Below are positions 6,705 through 10,808 of a DNA stretch of 10,808 bases, in pieces. The stretch is from Desulfococcus sp041737845. Lineage in GTDB: Bacteria; Desulfobacterota; Desulfobacteria; Desulfobacterales; Desulfococcaceae. Every line of letters starts with the position of its first letter. Position 1 is the first letter of the stretch. A program made the translations under genes and the position numbers. The notes beneath the pieces were generated by a model. It searched no databases and was not told the DNA's origin. It saw nothing but the letters and a program-made list of their open reading frames with translations. The DNA lies in the NCBI RefSeq assembly GCF_041737845.1, contig NZ_JBGSQX010000086.1, positions 1 to 10,808 on the forward strand, written 5' to 3'.

Positions 6705-6878
6705 TCACCAACTGACACCAACATCCGCTTCGCTTGCGGTGGATTCCTTCTGGTTCGCCTGCTCCCGATCCCCGGTGGTGCTGGTGGATGAGGACGTTGT
6801 TTCCAAAGATGGGCTGTCATTGACCTGGGCTTCACGGACATTTCTTTCGGCCATATCGGCGGCATCGGTCGCCTGCAT
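6705..6878 (-). CDS. possible small protein (57 aa) between riboswitch and lipoprotein gene
   Basis: An ATG at 6878 opens a 57-residue frame. It starts MQATDAADMAERNVREAQVN, continues with a Ser/Thr-rich segment (SLETTSSSTSTTGD) and ends VGVSW-stop at 6705, 45 nt before the lipoprotein start. The composition (Ala, Glu, Asp, Ser, Thr) looks like a soluble, partly disordered protein. It is more natural than the competing Pro/Arg-rich frame on the same strand (6677-6865). The ribosome site is weak (GGTGA, 10 nt upstream). It lacks a signal peptide and I recognise no family. If real, it is the first gene transcribed after the riboswitch terminator. The alternative is that this is simply a long untranslated leader. 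Confidence 0.45.
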   Translation of the reverse strand: MQATDAADMAERNVREAQVNDSPSLETTSSSTSTTGDREQANQKESTASEADVGVSW

Positions 6879-6964
6879 GTCTGTCAGTTCACCGATGCTC
6901 GGCGCGGAATCGTCCGGGCAGGAGTCTTAAAGACCTGTCTTCCGACAGTGCCTCGCGATCACAC

Positions 6965-6997
6965 AAAAAAGCCGGATTACCTTATGGCAACCCGGCT
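6965..6997 (-). terminator. intrinsic terminator of the riboswitch expression platform
   Basis: The minus strand folds AGCCGGGTTGCC - ATAA - GGTAATCCGGCT, twelve pairs including two or three G-U, followed by a run of T ending at 6965. The 5' arm (6986-6997) is the same GCCGGGTTGCC that closes the GEMM-I aptamer, so aptamer and terminator are mutually exclusive. A ligand-stabilised aptamer should therefore prevent termination. Confidence 0.85.
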
Positions 6998-7056
6998 GTC
7001 TCATGAAGATCCGCGGCTTTCCGTCCCTGTCTCGCGGCAGGTTTGGCTTTATCGTT
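6986..7056 (-). promoter_or_regulatory. c-di-GMP class I (GEMM-I) riboswitch aptamer
   Basis: On the minus strand the conserved GEMM-I landmarks occur in order: ACGATAAAGCCAAACC (7055-7040), a P2 arm TGCC-GCGA-GACA with a GNRA tetraloop, GGGACGGAAAGCC (7027-7015), a P3 arm CGG-ATCTT-CAT-GAGAC-AG-CCG, and GCCGGGTTGCC (6996-6986). Aligned from memory to the Vibrio Vc2 aptamer, the ligand-contacting G20 and A47 are kept, and the G21-C46 pair is swapped to C21-G46, a compensatory change that supports a real fold. G rather than A at position 20 favours c-di-GMP over cAMP-GMP. The 3' strand is shared with the terminator at 6965-6997, so the switch should be ON with ligand. It controls the lipoprotein gene and any small gene before it. 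Confidence 0.87.
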
Positions 7057-7060
7057 TTTC

Positions 7061-7522
7061 GAAATGCAAAAGCCTCCTTATGGATCATAGGACCCAAGGG
7101 ATGCTTATGAGATTGGCATTTTCAGAGGTACCGCGTCATTGGGCATCATTCACCATGCCTTTTCCAAAAAAAGGAGATGCAGTCTCTTCAGGCAAAAATC
7201 ATTCAGGCCGGAAAGGCTGGGGGGAGGTATCGATTTTCGCCATGTGGTAATGAAGGGAGTAACGTTGTCTGTTGATCTGAATATTTCATTACTGAAAAAA
7301 ATATCGTTTGTAAATAGGTACAAATACCTATTGCTTAAGGTAACATGCTTAATAAATGGGATATAAGCTGAAAAAGGTCGTGAAGTTTATTTTCGGGCTA
7401 TATACCGCTTTCTATGGTTCCCGAAACAACGAAAAGGTGAAGAATACTTGCATGATACTGGAATCTAAACATTTTAAGGTATTATAATGGTAATCTTGAT
7501 TTTGTAGCGAAGCCGCTCTGGA
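7061..7522. other. gene-free AT-rich stretch upstream of the riboswitch
   Basis: No frame here has a believable product or ribosome site. It should contain the promoter of the riboswitch transcript, but I could not find a convincing -35/-10 or -24/-12 pair. A perfect hairpin AATAGGTA-CAAA-TACCTATT lies at 7313-7332; lacking a T-run on either strand it is more likely a protein-binding palindrome than a terminator. The region 7260-7500 is notably A+T-rich. Confidence 0.5.
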
Positions 7523-7578
7523 TTCAGCGGAAAGAGGAGCTTTCGCACGAAGCGTCTGTTTTGCCGCTGAAAACCTCT
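7523..7578 (+). other. possible pseudoknot-forming sequence
   Basis: TTCAGCGG (7523-7530) pairs with CCGCTGAA (7564-7571). Inside its loop AGAGG (7533-7537) can pair with CCTCT (7574-7578) beyond the first stem, an H-type pseudoknot arrangement, and a small GCTT/AAGC hairpin sits between them. It adjoins the REP-like palindrome. It may belong to a repeated intergenic element; I cannot test conservation here. Confidence 0.25.
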
Positions 7579-7580
7579 CC

Positions 7581-7609
7581 GTAAGGGCGGGTTTGGAACC
7601 CGCCCTTAC
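7581..7609. repeat. REP-like palindrome, 13-bp perfect inverted repeat
   Basis: GTAAGGGCGGGTT - TGG - AACCCGCCCTTAC is an exact inverted repeat. From memory, sequences of the form GTAGGGGCGGGTTTnAAACCCGCCCCTAC are dispersed intergenic repeats in many bacteria, some mobilised by IS200-like TnpA-REP enzymes. Flanking CCTCTCC and GGGGGGAGG can extend the stem. Read on the minus strand it is followed by GGAGAGGTTTT, so it could also end transcripts coming from the hdrA side, 200 bp away. Confidence 0.65.
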
Positions 7610-7769
7610 AGGGGGGAGGGCCTCAGGCCTTATCCGGCAAGGGGTGCTGGGACATGGCGTGGTGTAATCAATAGGGGGTCGTCTGTCTGACCGGTATGCG
7701 TTTGCAGCCGACATTGAAGGGAATCCGACGTGGCACCGAGCAGGTATGCCCGGTGATGTGATGTGAGGC

Positions 7770-7798
7770 GAGGGAGGCCCCGCAAGGAAGCCTCCCTC
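7770..7798 (-). terminator. hairpin directly after the hdrA stop
   Basis: GAGGGAGGC and GCCTCCCTC form a 9-bp GC-rich stem with an 11-nt loop, starting 9 nt after the selenoprotein stop codon. There is no T-run on the minus strand, so it is either a factor-assisted terminator or a 3'-end-protecting hairpin. Confidence 0.5.
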
Positions 7799-7807
7799 TA
7801 TGATTCT

Positions 7808-9871
7808 TTACTGCGGAGTCACCCCCACCCCCGGTGCGGGAGCTTCAGGCGCATCCCCGTCCTTCTTCCGCTTCCGGAGGATCTCGATCGTCTCCGCGAT
7901 TTCGCCGGCCGAGACTTCCCTCCGCAGGGCTTCCATGTCGGACATGACGCGGGCGAAGCGGACGCCCTCGGCGGCGCTGATCCATTCGAGCTGGAGGCGA
8001 TCGGGCCGGATGCCCAGCTTCTCCATTTTCTTGCGGACCTTCTCCACCCGCTTCACCGTCCAGTGGTTGGCGTCGATATAATGGCAGTCCCCGATGTGGC
8101 AGCCGCTCACCAGGACCACGGGCGCGCCCTGTTCAAAGGCGCGCCAGATGAAGGCCTCGTCGACCCGGCCGCTGCACATGGTGCGGATGAGGCGGACGTT
8201 GGCGGGGTACTGGAGGCGCGCAACGCCCGCGTAGTCGGCGCCGGCGTAGGAGCACCAGTTGCAGGCGAAGGCCAGGACCTTCTCCGCCGCGTTCTCGGCC
8301 AGCAGGGTGTCGATCTGGGCCGTGATCTGCCGGTCGGTGAAATGGTTCATGACGATGGCCCCGAACCGGCACTCGGCCGCGCAGGTGCCGCATCCGGCGC
8401 AGGCGGCGGTGTTGACCACCGCGGGTGTCTTGCGTTTGACGTCCACCGTGATGGCGTTGTAGGGGCAGACCTCGGCGCATTTGCCGCAGGATTTGCAGTG
8501 GGAGGCGATGACCGCCGAGGTGATGGGTTCTGCGGTGATCTGGCCCGTGTGCATGAGGCGGATCGCCCGGGCCGCGGCCGCAGATCCCTGGGTCACGCTC
8601 TCCTTGATGTCCTTGGGGCCTTCGGCGCACCCGGCGTAGAACACGCCGCGGGTGGCCGCGTCCACGGGCTGGAGCTTGGGATGGGCCTCCAGGAAGAACC
8701 CGTCCGGGGTGAGCTGGAGGCCCAGCATCTCCTGGATCTTCCGGGTGTCCGAAGACGGCTGGATGCCCAGGGCCAGGACGAGCATGGACAGGTCGTGGAA
8801 CTCGATCCTGCCTGTTGCGGTGTTCTCCACGGCCACCCGCAGGCTGCCGTCTTCGAGCTCCTCCACCGATCCGGGAAGGCCCCGGAGGTACTGGACCCCC
8901 AGGCGCCGGCTCCGGTTGTAGAGGTCCTCGAAGCCCTTCCCGAAGGCCCGGATGTCGATGTAGAAGACCTTGATCTCCATGTCCGGGTAGTGCTCCTTCA
9001 GGACCAGGGTGCCCTTGATGGTGTTCATGCAGCAGATGTTGGAGCAGTGCTCTCCGCCCTTCCGCCTGGAGCGGGAGCCGACGCACTGGATGAACCCGAC
9101 GGATGCGGGGCGCTTCCGGTCCCCCGGCCGGATCAGCACCCCCTGGGTGGGTCCGCCGGCGTTCACCAGCCGCTCGAACTCGAGGCTGGTGAGCACGTTC
9201 TGGAACCGGGTGTAGCCGTACTCGTCCATCTCCCGGGGATCGTAGGGCGAAAGACCGGTCGCCACCACGATGGAGCCCACCCGGCAGGGGATCTCCTCGT
9301 CGGACATGTGAAAGTGGATGCAGCGCTTTTCGCAGGCGTCGAGGCACTTGGAGCAGCCCCGGCCCATGCACTCGTTCATGTTGATGGCATAGGCCGACGG
9401 CACGGCCTGGGGAAACGCGATGTGGACGGCCTTGCGGGACGACAGCCCCACATTGAACTCGTCCGGGTAGACTACCGGGCAGGCCCGGGCGCAGTCGCCG
9501 CAGGCCGTGCATTCCTTTTCGTCTACGTAGCGCGCCTTCTTGACGATCTTGACGTCGAAATTCCCCACATACCCCTTGACCTCGGTGACTTCGCTCAACG
9601 TGTGAATCGTGATTTTGGGATGCCGACCGGCATCCGCCATCTTGGGCCCCAAGATTCAGATGGAGCAGTCCATGGTGGGAAAGGTCTTGTCGAGCTGGGC
9701 CATGGTGCCGCCGATGGAGCTGTTTTTCTCCACCAGGGCCACCTCGTATCCGTTGTCCGCAAGGTCCAGGGCGGCCTGGATGCCGGCAATGCCTGCGCCT
9801 ACTACCATGACTGCCCCGGTATTGCCGTTGCCGCCACTAGCTTTGCTTGTTTTCTTTTCCTCTTTTGCCAT
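7808..9871 (-). CDS. hdrA: HdrA-MvhD fusion selenoprotein (687 aa, Sec72 encoded by UGA)
   Basis: One reading frame interrupted by TGA at 9656-9658. N-terminal: Rossmann GAGIAG at 25-30, then QLDKTFPTMDCSI-U72-ILGPKM, where relatives have Cys (DCSxC). Both sides of the TGA match the family in the same frame, so it reads as selenocysteine. Next come two cysteine clusters (C121-x2-C124-x2-C127-x3-C131; C168/173/176/180/184), the flavoprotein C263...C276-x3-CC motif, and a 2[4Fe-4S] ferredoxin (C459-469 and C491-501). The C-terminal MvhD domain has C537, C540, C566, C591 and C596. HdrA is the FAD electron-bifurcating subunit of heterodisulfide reductase; MvhD passes electrons to it. In sulfate reducers such fusions, like QmoB, serve cytoplasmic redox complexes. 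It lacks the extra N-terminal Fe-S domain of archaeal HdrA. The start at 9871 has AGGGA 7 nt upstream. HdrB, HdrC or hydrogenase partners are not adjacent. Confidence 0.93.
9618..9635 (-). promoter_or_regulatory. SECIS-like hairpin for UGA-Sec insertion
   Basis: Downstream of the UGA the mRNA folds GGAUGCC - GGUC - GGCAUCC, a perfect 7-bp stem with a GGUC apical loop. E. coli fdhF, as I recall it, has the same GGUC loop in its SelB-binding SECIS. 27 nt separate UGA and loop, more than in fdhF (18) but within the range described for bacterial SECIS elements. Between them another perfect inverted repeat (9639-9655, ATCTTGGG/CCCAAGAT around one G) abuts the UGA. Confidence 0.7.
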
Positions 9872-10350
9872 ATGTTTGTCCCTGTTACTGATGGTTATTA
9901 AAACTCGCAAGGAAACCGGCCGATGCAGCCTCCGCCGCTATCCCCGGAACGATGGGCTTAGCCGATCACGGGTTGCCGCCGCCCGGACCGCTGTCACCCC
10001 GCCGGGGACCCGCCGGGCCTCTCAACCGCTTCCCCTGTAAGGTGATTCCTTGGGGGGAAATGTACAATCCCTTACTTTGAGATGATCTTTACAAGATATA
10101 TTAGAATTAATGACTAATATCACAAGGCCGGCACTCAGAATAGCAGATTTTTTTCAGTAATCAGATAAATAACCAAAAAATCTTTTGATTAGCCATCTTG
10201 ATTTGTACTATTTTTCCTTATCCCTTGCAAGGGAATAATCTCAATTTAAATATTTCTTAGTTCTCGTATATATAAATATGTTCCGCCGGTGACTTTGGCA
10301 ATGGGTACATCAAAAAGATATCATTGTAATTCTAAGCTCTTAGACTTTCA
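9872..10350 (-). other. gene-free leader and upstream region of hdrA
   Basis: No coding frame is credible. The part nearest hdrA (9911-10040) is GC-rich and could form a structured 5' leader, but I recognise no riboswitch in it. From about 10060 to 10340 the DNA is strongly A+T-rich, as expected of a promoter region; no unique promoter can be named. A 14-bp perfect palindrome TCCCTTGCAAGGGA lies at 10221-10234, about 350 bp before the start codon, and may be a regulator site. Confidence 0.45.
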
Positions 10351-10374
10351 AACCCAACTAGCGTCAGTTGGGTT
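10351..10374. repeat. 9-bp perfect hairpin
   Basis: AACCCAACT - AGCGTC - AGTTGGGTT is an exact inverted repeat in the trmO-hdrA spacer, about 100 bp past the trmO stop. It could end the trmO transcript, but neither strand has a following T-run, so its role is open. Confidence 0.4.
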
Positions 10375-10441
10375 CAGGGCCAGGTGGCCTTGTCTCAGTA
10401 CGTTATCTTCACACATCCACGCCTGGGAGCGACGGGGTAAG

Positions 10442-10460
10442 ATCATGACGTCTTCATGAT
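10442..10460 (-). terminator. possible terminator hairpin after trmO
   Basis: ATCATGA - CGTCT - TCATGAT is a 7-bp perfect hairpin 15 nt beyond the trmO stop codon. The stem is A+T-rich and no U-run follows, so evidence for termination is weak. Confidence 0.3.
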
Positions 10461-10475
10461 ACAACCTTAAAATCC

Positions 10476-10808
10476 CTACCTTTGATCTTCCTCAGGATGG
10501 GGCAACAGCTCCGGGGCCCGGGCATCCTGAAGAGCATCGCTGACCGGTAGGTACGGTTTTATATCCAGCACCGGCGTCCCCTCCCGGGCGTCCAGGCCTG
10601 CCAGAATGATTTTGCGGCCCTCCACCCCCAGCAGGCGGGCGGCACTCAAGCCGATGAGATTGGGGCGCACCGGGGCCCGGGCCGCAAAGACCCCGGTCAA
10701 GGGATTGCCCGGGTTCCGGCAGGGATGCACCTGGAGGATGGCGCGGTCGGTGGGGTTGTCGTTTTCATGAAACCAGAAGATGATCCAGACATGGGAGTAC
10801 TGTTCCAG
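10476..10808 (-). CDS. trmO: TrmO/TsaA-family tRNA m6t6A37 methyltransferase, 3' part
   Basis: The frame is open to the right window edge and ends in TAG at 10476, giving 110 residues that lack the N-terminus. Diagnostic blocks are YSHVWIIFWFHEN, VHPCRNPGNPLTGVFAARAP, VRPNLIGLSAARLLGVEGRK and LDAREGTPVLDIKPYLP. These match the UPF0066/TrmO family (RPNPIGLS and DGTPVLDIKPY in relatives), which uses S-adenosylmethionine to methylate t6A37 in tRNA-Thr. Two family positions differ: Leu replaces the second Pro in RPNPIGLS, and Cys-Arg-Asn replaces the usual Arg-Gly-Asp-type stretch after HP. It shares orientation with hdrA but is separated from it by 600 bp, so a common operon is unlikely. The apparent GTG start at 10730 is internal, because homology continues upstream of it. 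Confidence 0.9.
   Translation of the reverse strand: MEQYSHVWIIFWFHENDNPTDRAILQVHPCRNPGNPLTGVFAARAPVRPNLIGLSAARLLGVEGRKIILAGLDAREGTPVLDIKPYLPVSDALQDARAPELLPHPEEDQR

Noticed and set aside
6677..6865. 62-aa minus-strand frame MPPIWPKEMS...
   Set aside because: Pro/Arg/Met-rich composition and no ribosome site; the overlapping 57-aa frame is the better candidate.
7061..7100. sigma-54 promoter (AAGGAGGCTTTTGCA) before the riboswitch
   Set aside because: The GG and GC elements are 10 bp apart instead of 12, so it does not fit a -24/-12 promoter.
9639..9655. 17-nt inverted repeat touching the UGA as the SECIS itself
   Set aside because: It leaves a loop of only one to three bases and no spacing from the UGA; the GGUC hairpin at 9618-9635 fits better.
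9656..9658. hdrA as a pseudogene or two separate genes
   Set aside because: Homology continues in the same frame on both sides, the stop is at a Cys position known to carry Sec, and a SECIS-like hairpin follows.
7763..9901. 712-aa plus-strand open frame
   Set aside because: It is the antisense of the HdrA-MvhD gene; composition is Asp/Gly/His/Ala-rich with no family motif, typical of an antisense frame in GC-rich codons.

Overview
The window looks like an accessory-rich stretch of a Desulfobacterota (sulfate-reducer or syntroph type) chromosome. The main reasons are an HdrA-type flavoprotein fused to an MvhD domain with an in-frame UGA at a cysteine position (selenocysteine HdrA proteins are known from methanogens and Desulfobacterota), a GEMM-I (c-di-GMP class I) riboswitch, and a lipoprotein with a C-G5-S3 start. 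Every gene I accept is on the minus strand, except a doubtful partial frame at the left edge. The long plus-strand open frames are antisense shadows.

Right to left, in the direction of transcription. The 3' part of trmO (10476-10808) is followed by about 600 bp without a gene. Next is the HdrA-MvhD selenoprotein gene (7808-9871), with a SECIS-like hairpin behind its UGA, and then about 750 bp of non-coding DNA holding hairpins and a REP-like palindrome. A GEMM-I aptamer (about 6986-7056) overlaps an intrinsic terminator (6965-6997). It sits ahead of a possible 57-aa small protein and a 938-aa lipoprotein made of five cadherin/Ig-like repeats and ten near-identical 22-residue leucine-rich repeats. 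The layout suggests that c-di-GMP relieves termination and switches on a surface adhesin.

The left 3.7 kb is a mobile-DNA graveyard. It holds a higBA toxin-antitoxin locus whose toxin gene carries a one-base frameshift, and a frameshifted, possibly chimeric transposase pseudogene. It also holds the 3' end (domains V-VI) of a decayed group II intron, an intact vapBC pair with a palindromic operator, a 59-bp attC-like site that contains the vapC stop codon, and a conserved hypothetical gene whose start lies 14 nt beyond that site. The vapBC/attC/hypothetical order reads as remnants of an integron cassette array; no integrase is in the window.

All identifications come from reading the sequence and from memory of the families. 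No database or folding program was used.
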